Below are positions 33,492-42,179 of a DNA stretch of 64,000 nucleotides, piece by piece. Source of the DNA: Cyanobacteria bacterium FACHB-DQ100. Its GTDB lineage: Bacteria; Cyanobacteriota; Cyanobacteriia; Leptolyngbyales; Leptolyngbyaceae. The notes beneath the pieces were generated by a model. That model was not told where the DNA came from and did no database searches. It saw only the letters and a list, made by a program, of their open reading frames with translations. How positions within the stretch are numbered: position 1 is the stretch's first letter; each line of letters starts with the position of its first letter. Where the stretch lies: contig JACJNW010000032.1 in assembly GCA_014695195.1 (NCBI GenBank), positions 62,001-126,000 of the forward strand, written 5' to 3'. The position numbers and the translations under genes are program-made.

Positions 33492-34250
33492 CTAATTCTG
33501 CACTTTCGCCATCATCACAGGCTTACCTTCATGTTTCTGCGGTGCAGTCGCATCCTCGATCGTCACCGCCACAGTAGAAACTAAATTAGCAGACCGAAAG
33601 ACTGTTGGAACCGCGATCGACTGAGACATTTTGCCCTCAGCATCAACCGTAAACACATCCGTGAGGATTGCACTCTTAGAATCCGTCGTCACCGGAGCAT
33701 CCTGCTTCACCACCGTCCACAAAGCATAAACCTGCCCCGGTGGTAGCGGCGGCAAATTCCGCACCGTCAGCACCGCTTCTAGACGATTGGGATCGATCGC
33801 AACCGTTGCAGAAGCCGCGTTTCCCGCTTTTGTGGCTTGCAGCGAGTAAACCAGCGTTGCCAATCGCTCAGTTTCGGTCTGCGATGTTTGTAGTGCTTGC
33901 CGCAATTGATAGTTACTGATGCCCAATGCCACAATCAGAACCGCCGCCGCAACATTCAGCACTTGGCTCCACCGCAGCGATCGACGAACGGGTCTATTCG
34001 CTGCTTCTGGAGCCGCTAAAGGTCGCTCCTGAGCCGCTAAGATGGCTGAACGAAGATGCGCCGGGGGATTGACTTCAGGAGAACCCGAAGACAGGTCTAG
34101 CGCTTTCTGCATCCGGTTGACTTCTTCAGCGATCGCAGGATGATCAATCAAAAGCTGCTCGAATTCCGCTGCCTCATTGGAGTCGAGATCGCCCAAGACA
34201 TACCCTGCAATCAATAGTTGTAAGTGTTCTGAAGCCATCGACCAACTCAT
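33492..34250 (-). CDS. Anti-sigma factor (RskA-like)
   Basis: A 252-residue membrane anti-sigma factor. The N-terminal zinc-less ASD-like part (LQLLIAGYVLGDLDSNEAAEFEQLLIDHPAIAEEV) precedes one membrane span (about 93-110, VLNVAAAVLIVALGIS). The extracytoplasmic C-terminal domain is RskA-like (VRNLPPLPPGQVYALWTV). It would hold its partner sigma factor until released by a signal. It starts 8 bp after the sigma gene and is co-transcribed with it. Confidence 0.92.
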   Translation of the reverse strand: MSWSMASEHLQLLIAGYVLGDLDSNEAAEFEQLLIDHPAIAEEVNRMQKALDLSSGSPEVNPPAHLRSAILAAQERPLAAPEAANRPVRRSLRWSQVLNVAAAVLIVALGISNYQLRQALQTSQTETERLATLVYSLQATKAGNAASATVAIDPNRLEAVLTVRNLPPLPPGQVYALWTVVKQDAPVTTDSKSAILTDVFTVDAEGKMSQSIAVPTVFRSANLVSTVAVTIEDATAPQKHEGKPVMMAKVQN

Positions 34251-34258
34251 AAATGGGA

Positions 34259-34870
34259 TTATCTAAGGTAATCGGTAAGGGTTTGACGCAGCTTGAGGAG
34301 ACTCCGCCGAGTTTTTGTTTTCACAGTGCCAAGCGGCAGGCTTAATCGTGCGGCAATTTCTGACTGACTAAGACCATCGTAATAAGCAAGACGTAAGATC
34401 TGCCGATCGCTTTCTGGAAGTTGGGCAAGAGCAGCCCGCACCTCTTGAGATTGTTCCGTTTGAAACACCTGCTCCAATGGAGATTCAGAAGCCATTTCGG
34501 TGCTGCTAGAGCGAAACCGATCGAGAAAAGAACGAGAGGTGCTGCGCGATCGCACCCGATCAATCGAGCGCGATCGCGTTAAAACTGCTAAGAATGTTCT
34601 GAGAGAACCCCGGCGCGGATCATAGGTCGTGGATTTCGCGAGATTGAGAAAAATATCTTGAGTTAAATCTTCAGCTTCCTGTGGATTGCCCAACGCTTTA
34701 AGAGCCAAGCCATAGACCAGCGCAGCGTGACGATCGTAAAGAGTACCGAGTGCTTCTTTCTGCCCTGCTCGTAATGCTTGATATAGCTCTGCATCTGTCT
34801 GACTCGGAGGAGATTTTTCTGCGTCGTCAAACTGCTCAGGCATCATGCTAATCAGGCTCAAGAAGCGCAT
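34259..34870 (-). CDS. ECF sigma factor, SigK/RpoE type
   Basis: About 203 residues. Region 2 is clear (LYDRHAALVYGLALKALGNPQEAEDLTQDIFLNL), as is region 4 (LPESDRQILRLAYYDGLSQSEIAARLSLPLGTVKTKTRRSLLKLR). An Arg/Ser-rich linker (RVRSRSTSRSFLDRFRSSS) separates them. It pairs with the RskA-like gene 8 bp downstream. Start choice: several Met codons are in frame. ATG 34870 follows a GGAAAACG stretch and is preferred to 34909; the core protein starts only at MMPEQFDDAEKS. Confidence 0.92.
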   Translation of the reverse strand: MRFLSLISMMPEQFDDAEKSPPSQTDAELYQALRAGQKEALGTLYDRHAALVYGLALKALGNPQEAEDLTQDIFLNLAKSTTYDPRRGSLRTFLAVLTRSRSIDRVRSRSTSRSFLDRFRSSSTEMASESPLEQVFQTEQSQEVRAALAQLPESDRQILRLAYYDGLSQSEIAARLSLPLGTVKTKTRRSLLKLRQTLTDYLR

Positions 34871-35021
34871 TCGTTTTCCAACCTTTACTTTGACACCAAT
34901 ACCTAGCAAAAGCGTTTACCGGACAAAAAAGTTATCGAATCTCAATTACTCGACAGAAGACTTTCTGGCGTTGCTGAACGTAAGGATGAACCGCCCTCAT
35001 CCCTTCTCCCCTACCGTGTAC

Positions 35022-35175
35022 ACACAAGTTGATTGATCTGTTACCGCAGAAATCTTCTGCCCCCTAAATCCCCCATGAATGGGGGACTTCGAGCCAAAAC
35101 TCCGAGGTCAAAGTCCCCCAGAATGGGGGATTTAGGGGGCGAAGGATCTGTAGCATTCACGAATTGACTTGGTAT
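35022..35175. repeat. GC-rich palindromic repeat element, copy 4 (core 35059-35140)
   Basis: Core arms GCCCCCTAAATCCCCCA at 35059 and complement ending 35140. Flanks continue the inverted symmetry to ACACAAGTT at 35022 and TTGGTAT ending 35175, 154 bp. It is in the gap of about 385 bp upstream of the sigma gene, which holds no gene; its ends match those of copy 5. Confidence 0.8.
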
Positions 35176-35255
35176 CAAATCGTAGAAGCGCTGCGAGTGC
35201 GTGGCGTTTCTACTCCACAGGCTGATTAGTGCGGACTAATCAATGACTAACCAAT

Positions 35256-35876
35256 TTAGTACGGCTTGAAGATGCCGCGTAGTTCGCCACCGCGATTTTG
35301 CTTTGTGTGAATGTCCACGTACATTTTGCCATTCGCCAAAGCCTGTAGCTGTTCAGGAGTCAGCGTGTATTCCCCCATAAGCCGACCTTGCAAGCCACTT
35401 TCGCTGGGACTAACCTGGAGTGCATATTGGAACGGGCCATTCGCATTCGGTTCGCCCCGGTGAATATGCACACCCGACGTGATGTTGGGGTTAGGCGGAT
35501 TGAGCGGATCGGTTGCGTAATCGCGGAGCGGACTCGATAGATTGCTAAAGTCACCCCGGACAATTAGGCGATCGCCCACAAGCACTGCGCCTGCCGCACC
35601 AAAAGCACTGCTGGATGAAGCCATCGGCATCACCTCATCTTTCGTCAGAACTGCAACGTAGCGGGTTAGGGGGGTGCTTTCCATCATGCCCTGAGCAATC
35701 AAAGCGCTCTCGGCTTGGTGTAATGCTTCTGACGCAACTTCAAAACTCTGCGCGGTCGTGAATACAGCAGTCCCTTGACTCTGAACAGGTTGGGAAAAGA
35801 TCGAAATACTGACTGCAATCACACAGGCGATCGTACTGAAAAGAAGATGACGAAGAAGTTGTTTGGGCTTGTTCAT
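35256..35876 (-). CDS. Secreted CHRD-domain protein
   Basis: A 206-residue exported protein. A signal peptide (MNKPKQLLRHLLFSTIACVIAVSISIF) leads to a likely cleavage near VQSQG. The C-terminal CHRD domain (about 120-206) has GVHIHRGEPNANGP and ends MYVDIHTKQNRGGELRGIFKPY, the standard motif. CHRD domains are extracytoplasmic with no known catalytic activity. It lies downstream of repeat copy 5 and upstream of the sigma/anti-sigma pair on the same strand. Confidence 0.93.
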   Translation of the reverse strand: MNKPKQLLRHLLFSTIACVIAVSISIFSQPVQSQGTAVFTTAQSFEVASEALHQAESALIAQGMMESTPLTRYVAVLTKDEVMPMASSSSAFGAAGAVLVGDRLIVRGDFSNLSSPLRDYATDPLNPPNPNITSGVHIHRGEPNANGPFQYALQVSPSESGLQGRLMGEYTLTPEQLQALANGKMYVDIHTKQNRGGELRGIFKPY

Positions 35877-35943
35877 GGTTGTATTGCTCTAAAACGAGGT
35901 CAAAAATGGCGAGGTCAAAAATCACTCATCCGACTCCTGCGTA

Positions 35944-36096
35944 ATACCAAATTGATCTTTAATCGCTACAAATCTTGGAAGCCCCCTAAATCCCCCACGA
36001 GTGGGGGACTTCAAGAAGGATTGGATTTTCAAAGTCCCCCAGAATGGGGGATTTAGGGGGCGAAGGATCTGTAGCATTAACAAATTAATTTGGTAT
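35944..36096. repeat. GC-rich palindromic repeat element, copy 5 (core 35981-36061)
   Basis: Core arms GCCCCCTAAATCCCCCA at 35981 and complement ending at 36061. Terminal inverted repeats are ATACCAAATTGAT at 35944 and ATTAATTTGGTAT ending at 36096, total 153 bp. The right flank shares AAGGATCTGTAGCATT with copy 4, showing the same subtype. It occupies about half of the 322-bp gap upstream of the CHRD gene; no gene is seen in the rest. Confidence 0.85.
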
Positions 36097-36198
36097 AAAG
36101 CACAGCAGATCGAGGAGAGTTTCTAAGAGTACGGATGGGTTTCCCATTTGGATTCCAAACAGGACAATTTTTTTCGATCGCCACAAGATCGCGCCCAG

Positions 36199-37077
36199 CT
36201 AGTTCTGCACCGCTTCTAGAAAAGTTAGTAATGTTTCTCGAATCGGCAGTAAGTTCTTATAAAGCTGCATCTCTGGTGAAAGCTGCTGCACGATCGACCT
36301 CAACCCGATCGCCGAATCACGCTGCTCTTTCAAGATAGTGAGTGGATAACGGTAAGTCCGAATTGTGAACAATATCCACTGTGACTGTTCTAATCGCCGC
36401 AATGTTTGACGCTCGACTCGAATCCAAAGATTGCTTGGTGATAGTTCTACAGGTGCAATATTAGAATGACTTTGATGACCTAGATACAACTCTGGAGTCT
36501 CAACAATGCTCCAATTCACTCGGAACACTGGACAATCGACCTTTAATCGATCGAACAGTCGATCAACCGGATTCCCCAATTGCTCTGGATAGTTCGGTAC
36601 AGGATGATGAATCTGCATCATTGGTTTTCCAAGCTTCTCTAACAATCTCCACCGCAACGGAAAACACAACGATGCTGCGGCAAGACTGTAACCTCGATCG
36701 CTCGGCTGCATCAAACAAAAATCCTCCTGAACTAATCGCCCTGCAAGATCCAAAGGTTGACTAAAATCAGCAATGTTCCAGGTTTGATTGGTTGCTTTGA
36801 CCGTGATTGTTTCTGAAGCGCGATCGTACTGTTCTGGAAAGTAGCGTAATAGATGATCAATCAATAGTTCCAAAACTTCCTGCTGCGCCAACTGTGTTCC
36901 TGGCAAACTTGCAAACACTTCTGTATAGTTCGTTTCTAACAGTTCTGTCTTACGCTGCAAGTAAGGCGCAAGCTGATCATCCATCTCGATCCAATCTTCT
37001 ACCTTAAGCGGCTGCAATCCTAGACTTAATGTTCGATCGCTCCCTGTAAATGGTAGATAGATGCGCTGATTGCTCAT
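36199..37077 (-). CDS. DUF3445 family haem-dependent oxidative N-demethylase-like protein
   Basis: A 292-residue protein of DUF3445. Features are LPFTGSDRTLSLGLQPLKVEDWIEMD at the N-terminus, LMQPSDRGYSLAAASLCFPLRWRLLEKLGKPM in the middle and LRVERQTLRRLEQSQWILFTIRTY towards the C-terminus. Some DUF3445 members are haem enzymes that demethylate dimethylamine; the substrate here is unknown. ATG 37077 (MSNQRIYLPF) is the better of two starts. The gene faces away from the neighbouring Uma2 remnant. Confidence 0.82.
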   Translation of the reverse strand: MSNQRIYLPFTGSDRTLSLGLQPLKVEDWIEMDDQLAPYLQRKTELLETNYTEVFASLPGTQLAQQEVLELLIDHLLRYFPEQYDRASETITVKATNQTWNIADFSQPLDLAGRLVQEDFCLMQPSDRGYSLAAASLCFPLRWRLLEKLGKPMMQIHHPVPNYPEQLGNPVDRLFDRLKVDCPVFRVNWSIVETPELYLGHQSHSNIAPVELSPSNLWIRVERQTLRRLEQSQWILFTIRTYRYPLTILKEQRDSAIGLRSIVQQLSPEMQLYKNLLPIRETLLTFLEAVQN

Positions 37078-37140
37078 AAAACTCAAAAACAACGATCGAC
37101 TACAATTTAGAATATCCCCGTTGTCGAGCCACTGCTATGA

Positions 37141-37620
37141 CTTCGTATTCCTTATGTGCTAATTGCATTCGGGCGACCAAAGGGAAGACGAGGAGCATAC
37201 AGACAGTGGGAAGAGGAAGATATTCCAGTACAAGTTGTATTTGATATTCTTTCACCCAGCAATACAGGTGAGGAGATGTCGAGCAAGTTTGAGTTTTATC
37301 AAACCTACGGAGTCGAAGAATATTATCTCTATAATCCCTATCGTAACGACTTAACAGGCTGGATTCGTCGAGGCTCGGCTCTCAGCGAAATTCAACAAAT
37401 CAATGGCTGGATTAGTCCACGCTTAGGCATTCGGTTTGAATTGACATTTCAAGATTTTGTGATTTATCGACCGGACGGCGATCGCTTTCTCAGCCCAGTT
37501 GAACTCAAACGGCTTGCAGATCAAGAACGCCAACGTGTCGAGCAAGAACGCCAACGCGCCGATCGACTGGCAGAATATCTGCGCTCAATGAGAATCGATC
37601 CCGATCAAATTCCCGACTGA
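37141..37620 (+). pseudogene. N-terminally truncated Uma2 family gene
   Basis: The frame begins abruptly at about 37141 after a TGA and reads VLIAFGRPKGRRGAYRQWEE, the middle of a Uma2 protein. It continues to VVFDILSPSN, FYQTYGVEEYYLYNPYRND and a charged C-terminal coiled coil (RVEQERQRADRL). The first 50-60 residues of the family, including its start, are absent. A GTG at 37156 might still allow translation, but the fold would be incomplete. Likely a decaying duplicate. Confidence 0.75.
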
Positions 37621-37684
37621 GGCTTGCCGATGCCCCTCACCCCGTACAATGAGGATTCAGCGATCTTCCTCAGCGTTAACTCCT

Positions 37685-39196
37685 ATGTCTGGTGACTACC
37701 TAGAGCGGATTCTCAATGCCCGTGTGTACGATGTGGCTCAGGAAACCCCCCTCGAATTTGCGCCCAACCTCTCGGCTCGACTCAATAACCGAGTGCTACT
37801 CAAACGCGAGGATATGCAATCGGTTTTCTCGTTCAAATTGCGCGGCGCTTACAACAAAATGGCGCAGCTACCCCCGGAAATTCTCGCTCAAGGGGTGATT
37901 GCGGCTTCGGCTGGAAATCATGCTCAAGGAGTCGCCCTTGGTGCAAAGCGACTGGGAAGCACCGCGATTATCGTCATGCCTGTGACAACCCCGCAAGTCA
38001 AAATCGATGCAGTCCGATCGCGGGGTGGCGAAGTTGTGCTGCACGGTGACACCTACGATGATGCTTATGCCCATGCCCGCCAGCTAGAAGCAGAAAAGGG
38101 ATTAACGTTTGTCCATCCGTTTGATGATCCAGACGTAATCGCGGGACAAGGCACGATCGGTATGGAAATTCTACGGCAATATCAGCAACCGATTCATGCT
38201 GTATTTGTCGCGATCGGTGGTGGCGGTTTGATCTCCGGTGTAGCAGCCTACATCAAACGACTCCGCCCTCAGACGAAAATTATCGGAGTTGAGCCAGTCG
38301 ATGCCGATGCGATGACGCGATCGCTCAAAGCCGGATATCGGATCAAATTACCGAATGTCGGTTTGTTTGCCGATGGTGTTGCTGTGCGAGAAGTCGGAGT
38401 CGAAACGTTTCGATTGTGCCAGCAGTATGTAGACGAAATGATTTTGGTCGATACCGATGACACCTGTGCGGCGATTAAAGATGTGTTTGAAGACACGCGA
38501 TCGATCCTTGAACCTGCGGGAGCTTTGTCAGTTGCCGCGATCAAAGCCTATGTCGAACGCGAGCAAATCACCGATCAAACGCTGATCGGGATTGCCTGCG
38601 GTGCGAATATGAACTTCGATCGCCTCAGATTCGTAGCAGAACGCGCAGAACTCGGAGAACGCCGAGAAGCCATCTTTGCGGTCACGATTCCCGAAGAGCG
38701 CGGCAGTTTACGCAAATTCTGCGATCTACTCGGACGACGGAACATTACTGAATTCAACTACCGCATCGCTGATGAGAACATCGCTCATATCTTTGTGGGA
38801 ATGCAAGTCTCTGGTCGATCGGATGCCGCACAAATGGTTTCAACCTTTGAAGCGAATGGATTTAAGACGATCGATCTCACCGATGACGAATTCGCCAAAT
38901 TACATCTGCGGCACATGGTCGGCGGACGATCGCCCTTAGCTGAACACGAAGTCCTTTATCGATTTGAGTTTCCCGAACGTCCCGGAGCGCTGATCAAGTT
39001 TCTCACCTCAATGCGCCCTGATTGGAACATCAGCCTATTCCACTATCGCAATCACGGAGCTGATTATGGGCGCATTGTGTTAGGCGTGCAAGTTCCACCC
39101 GATGAAATGACCGATTGGCAGGCATTTCTTGACTCGATCAGCTACCGCTACTGGGACGAAAACCAAAATCCCGCCTACAAACTCTTTTTGGCATAA
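37685..39196 (+). CDS. ilvA: Threonine ammonia-lyase, biosynthetic
   Basis: A 503-residue PLP enzyme that makes 2-oxobutanoate from threonine, the first step of isoleucine synthesis. The PLP Lys is in SFKLRGAYNKMA, with SAGNHAQGVALGA, GGGGLISG and SILEPAGALSVAA. Two ACT-like regulatory domains (about 330-500) provide isoleucine inhibition. Length and layout match the biosynthetic IlvA. ATG 37685 (MSGDYLERIL) is the natural start. Confidence 0.96.
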   Translation: MSGDYLERILNARVYDVAQETPLEFAPNLSARLNNRVLLKREDMQSVFSFKLRGAYNKMAQLPPEILAQGVIAASAGNHAQGVALGAKRLGSTAIIVMPVTTPQVKIDAVRSRGGEVVLHGDTYDDAYAHARQLEAEKGLTFVHPFDDPDVIAGQGTIGMEILRQYQQPIHAVFVAIGGGGLISGVAAYIKRLRPQTKIIGVEPVDADAMTRSLKAGYRIKLPNVGLFADGVAVREVGVETFRLCQQYVDEMILVDTDDTCAAIKDVFEDTRSILEPAGALSVAAIKAYVEREQITDQTLIGIACGANMNFDRLRFVAERAELGERREAIFAVTIPEERGSLRKFCDLLGRRNITEFNYRIADENIAHIFVGMQVSGRSDAAQMVSTFEANGFKTIDLTDDEFAKLHLRHMVGGRSPLAEHEVLYRFEFPERPGALIKFLTSMRPDWNISLFHYRNHGADYGRIVLGVQVPPDEMTDWQAFLDSISYRYWDENQNPAYKLFLA

Positions 39197-39249
39197 CCGC
39201 TCTCCCCTACAATTCAGAATGGTGAAATTGTTTAGCTTGGAGAACCGCT

Positions 39250-39759
39250 GTGGATTTATCTCGCATTCCCGCCCAACCGAAACCGGGCTTGATCAACGTT
39301 CTGATCGAAATCCCCGCAGGCAGTAAGAACAAATACGAATTCGACAAAGACCTCAACGCCTTCGCTCTCGATCGCGTCCTCTATGCCTCAGTGATGTACC
39401 CGTTCGATTACGGCTTCGTGCCCAACACGCTCGCCGACGATGGCGATCCGCTTGATGGCATGGTAATCATGGATCAGCCCACCTTCCCCGGCTGTGTGAT
39501 CGCAGCCCGCCCGATTGGAATGCTCGAAATGATCGACGGCGGCGATCGCGATGAAAAAATCCTCTGCGTTCCCGACAAAGATCCCCGCTATACGAATATC
39601 AAATCGCTCAAAGACCTTCCCCAGCACCGTTTAGACGAAGTGGCAGAATTCTTTAGAACGTACAAAAATCTAGAGAAGAAAGTGACAGAGATCCTGGGCT
39701 GGCAAGACGTAGATAAAGTGCTGCCCCTCGTTGAGCAGTGCATCAAAGCCGCAAACTAA
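39250..39759 (+). CDS. ppa: Inorganic pyrophosphatase
   Basis: A 169-residue class I soluble pyrophosphatase. The active-site motif is [12 protein letters not shown], with the conserved [25 protein letters not shown] and KDPRYTNIK. It removes pyrophosphate from biosynthetic reactions in the cytoplasm. It starts at GTG 39250 with GGAG 7 bases upstream. An intrinsic terminator lies 27 bp after the stop. Confidence 0.97.
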   Translation: MDLSRIPAQPKPGLINVLIEIPAGSKNKYEFDKDLNAFALDRVLYASVMYPFDYGFVPNTLADDGDPLDGMVIMDQPTFPGCVIAARPIGMLEMIDGGDRDEKILCVPDKDPRYTNIKSLKDLPQHRLDEVAEFFRTYKNLEKKVTEILGWQDVDKVLPLVEQCIKAAN

Positions 39760-39785
39760 ACTCTATCGCATCGATCGACTGTAGA

Positions 39786-39814
39786 GGCTGAGGAAAATTC
39801 CTGAGCCTTTTTTT
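39786..39814 (+). terminator. Intrinsic terminator of ppa
   Basis: A stem GGCTGAGGAA / TTCCTGAGCC (one mismatch) with a short loop is followed by seven Ts, 27 bp after the ppa stop. Confidence 0.85.
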
Positions 39815-40004
39815 GCATCCGCACTTATAATCCATCTCAGTCTGCTATCCCTAAGAATCGAATGGGTAGCCTAAACCCAGGGCACCTCTCCCACCGTTTC
39901 TCGGAACGGCATCACACTAAATCCTGCTTGTAAACAATACCAAGCTGAAGCCTTCTTCATCTGGATTGCTTTGACAAGCACTTGAAGCAACTTTGAATTC
40001 AGCG

Positions 40005-40850
40005 ATGACCCAGTCTTCTGATTTTCACATTCATTTTTGGGGCGTTCGAGGCAGCATTGCTGTACCGGGAAACGAAACCGTGCGCTATGGTGGCAATACC
40101 TCTTGCATCGAGATGCGCGTGGGCGGGAAACGCCTCGTTTTTGATGGCGGAACTGGGCTGCGCGTTCTTGGAAAATCAATGATGCAGCAACTGCCAGTGG
40201 AAGCGCACCTCTTCTTCTCGCACTCCCACTGGGATCACATTCAAGGCTTTCCATTCTTCATTCCAGCGTTTATTCCCGGCAACTGTTTTCACATCTACGG
40301 CGCGATCGCTCCCAACGGTGCAACGATGCAGCAACGCCTCAGTGACCAGATGCATCATCCCAATTTTCCAGTACCGATGCAGGTGATGAAGTCGGATCTA
40401 AAATTTACGGATGTCACAGTGGGAGATGTGATCGAACTCGATGATATTCAGATTGAAACCGGTCGTTTGAATCATCCCAATACTGCGATCGGCTACCGCG
40501 TTACTTTTCAAGGTAAAACAGTCGTCTATGCAACGGATACTGAGCATTACCCCGATCGCATCGATCCCGATCTAGTGCATCTTGCCCGGAATGCCGACGT
40601 TTTAATCTACGATGCCTGCTACACCGACGAAGAATACTACGACGAAAAATCGCCCAAAATTGGCTGGGGGCACTCTACTTGGCAAGAAGCCCTGAAAGTT
40701 GTAAAAGCAGCAGGCGTGAAACAAGCGGTGATGTTCCACCACGACCCCAATCATGATGATGATTTTCTCGACTCGGTAGAAGCTCAGGTGCGATCGGTGT
40801 TTCCAAACAGTCTGCTAGCACGCGAGGGCATGATCCTACCCGTGGATTAG
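40005..40850 (+). CDS. Metallo-beta-lactamase fold hydrolase
   Basis: A 281-residue MBL protein. Metal-binding motif FSHSHWDHIQGFPFF (HxHxDH-like), with ATDTEHYPD and HSTWQEALKV later and a terminal FHHDP. The N-terminal FWGVRGSIAVPGNETVRYGGNTSCIEMR is the signature of the family often annotated as MBL fold metallo-hydrolase near cyclic-nucleotide or phosphodiesterase-like proteins. Substrate unknown; cytoplasmic. ATG 40005 chosen over TTG 39993. Confidence 0.9.
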   Translation: MTQSSDFHIHFWGVRGSIAVPGNETVRYGGNTSCIEMRVGGKRLVFDGGTGLRVLGKSMMQQLPVEAHLFFSHSHWDHIQGFPFFIPAFIPGNCFHIYGAIAPNGATMQQRLSDQMHHPNFPVPMQVMKSDLKFTDVTVGDVIELDDIQIETGRLNHPNTAIGYRVTFQGKTVVYATDTEHYPDRIDPDLVHLARNADVLIYDACYTDEEYYDEKSPKIGWGHSTWQEALKVVKAAGVKQAVMFHHDPNHDDDFLDSVEAQVRSVFPNSLLAREGMILPVD

Positions 40851-40874
40851 ATTGAGTCAAAAATCAGTAGCCTC

Positions 40875-40902
40875 GTAAAGAGACGATGCATCGCCTCTTT
40901 AC
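40875..40902. repeat. Palindrome of the GTAAAGAG type
   Basis: An almost perfect palindrome, GTAAAGAGACGAT followed by the complement GCATCGCCTCTTTAC, between the convergent MBL hydrolase and HdeD genes. Related to the hairpin at 12524-12571, with the shared GTAAAGA arm. It may serve as a two-way transcription stop. Confidence 0.7.
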
Positions 40903-40936
40903 CAAGGTCTGTAGCGAGTTATTTAGAGATCTGCTA

Positions 40937-41494
40937 TCAGGCAGAGGTCGCAGGAGTTTCAGACTGCGCCTGTGGATTCAGCGAGAACATTACCCGCGAA
41001 AGACCACTTGCAAAAATGCTGGCACCCACTAACGTTCCAAGCAACCAAGGCGCGTTAGACGGATACTGAGACCAAATCAATGCGCCCAATCCAGCAGTGA
41101 TAATTGCATTGCCCAACAGCCAGAACCAATTTTTCTGCTCGCGCATGCGGAACGCCAAAATCAGCTCAAATGCACCTTCTGTTAACAAGAAGCTACCGAG
41201 GAGCAAGGTCAGCGTTAATACTCCGGTTAGAGGAGACGCAAACAGCATAATTCCAGTTGCAATATACAGCGAACTTAAAAGGATTTTCCAGAGAAAGCCG
41301 CCTTGATTGCGAGTTTGCACTGCATAGACGAGCTTGGTGAACCCTGCTGACAGAATAATTAACGCAATCCAGGTTTCGCTCACGAGCGTCGAGAACACAG
41401 GCGCAACAACAGCACCAAGTCCTAATGCAATCAATAAAATACCTGACCAAAGTGCACCATTTCTGCTCTTGGGCTGTTCGATACTTGCTGTCAT
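40937..41494 (-). CDS. HdeD family membrane protein
   Basis: A 185-residue protein with six predicted spans and the HdeD pattern: GILLIALGLGAVVAPVFSTL, then LFASPLTGVLTLTLLLGSFLLTEGAFELILAFRMRE. HdeD proteins are linked to acid or stress tolerance; the mechanism is unknown. It is a single gene divergent from a CheY-like gene, with about 210 bp between the starts. Confidence 0.9.
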   Translation of the reverse strand: MTASIEQPKSRNGALWSGILLIALGLGAVVAPVFSTLVSETWIALIILSAGFTKLVYAVQTRNQGGFLWKILLSSLYIATGIMLFASPLTGVLTLTLLLGSFLLTEGAFELILAFRMREQKNWFWLLGNAIITAGLGALIWSQYPSNAPWLLGTLVGASIFASGLSRVMFSLNPQAQSETPATSA

Positions 41495-41707
41495 AAAACT
41501 TCTCCTACAGTATTTAGAACCATCACTACACTAGAGAATGCTTGCACGATCGATAAGGCTCTGAAGAGATAGACCACAATCCAGACGAAAGATTGAGCGA
41601 AGATCATTCCCCGGTATGACTGTATTTGAGAAAAGAAAAGCAATCATCAAAATATCTAAGCTTGTCTTGGAGCAATTATTAATTTAAAGAAGTACAGGGA
41701 TAAAGCA

Positions 41708-42076
41708 GTGTTAGAGCGAAAGGGGCGACGAATCTTAGCAGTGGATGATACCGCAGATAATTTGCTATTGCTACAAGTGTTTTTGGAAGCAGAAGGGTTT
41801 GAAGTTGAAGTTGCAAACTGTGGTAGTGCTGCATTAAATCGATTTCAGCTTTGCAACCCGGATCTGGTCTTGCTCGATGTCATGATGCCCGGAATGAATG
41901 GGTTAGAAGTGACGCAAGAGATTCGATCGAATGATCGCACAACTCCAATTTTGCTGATCTCGGCTCACGACAAGGTGCAGGTTCAACCTGGCTTAGATGC
42001 GGGCGCAAATGGATATATTCAAAAGCCGATCGATTTGTCGCAATTGTTATCCAGCATTGAAGCCCTGACTGCTTGA
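41708..42076 (+). CDS. CheY-like single-domain response regulator
   Basis: A 122-residue receiver domain without an output domain. It has the acidic pair AVDDTADN, the phosphoacceptor LVLLDVMMPGMNG, the switch Ser in LLISAHD and the Lys in YIQKPIDLSQL. It starts at GTG. It probably relays phosphate to a partner kinase or output protein. It is convergent with a NarL-type regulator; the two may be functionally linked but no kinase is adjacent. Confidence 0.92.
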   Translation: MLERKGRRILAVDDTADNLLLLQVFLEAEGFEVEVANCGSAALNRFQLCNPDLVLLDVMMPGMNGLEVTQEIRSNDRTTPILLISAHDKVQVQPGLDAGANGYIQKPIDLSQLLSSIEALTA

Positions 42077-42112
42077 TTGTCACAGCGCGACAGACGCTTT
42101 AAACGAATAAGA

Positions 42113-42157
42113 GTGCATCCTAAATGAACTCAAGTTACGAATTCATTCAGGATACAC
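42113..42157. terminator. Convergent hairpin between response-regulator genes
   Basis: Interrupted stem GTGCATCCTAAATGAA / TTCATTCAGGATACAC (two mismatches) lies between the CheY-like gene ending at 42076 and the NarL-like gene ending at 42180. It could end transcription from both sides. Confidence 0.65.
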
Positions 42158-42179
42158 CCTTTAAAAATATTAAGCTGAA

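Noticed and set aside
21309-36096. GC-rich repeats as a CRISPR array
   Set aside because: The copies are kilobases apart, are palindromic elements of 150-190 bp with no spacer pattern, and no cas gene is seen.
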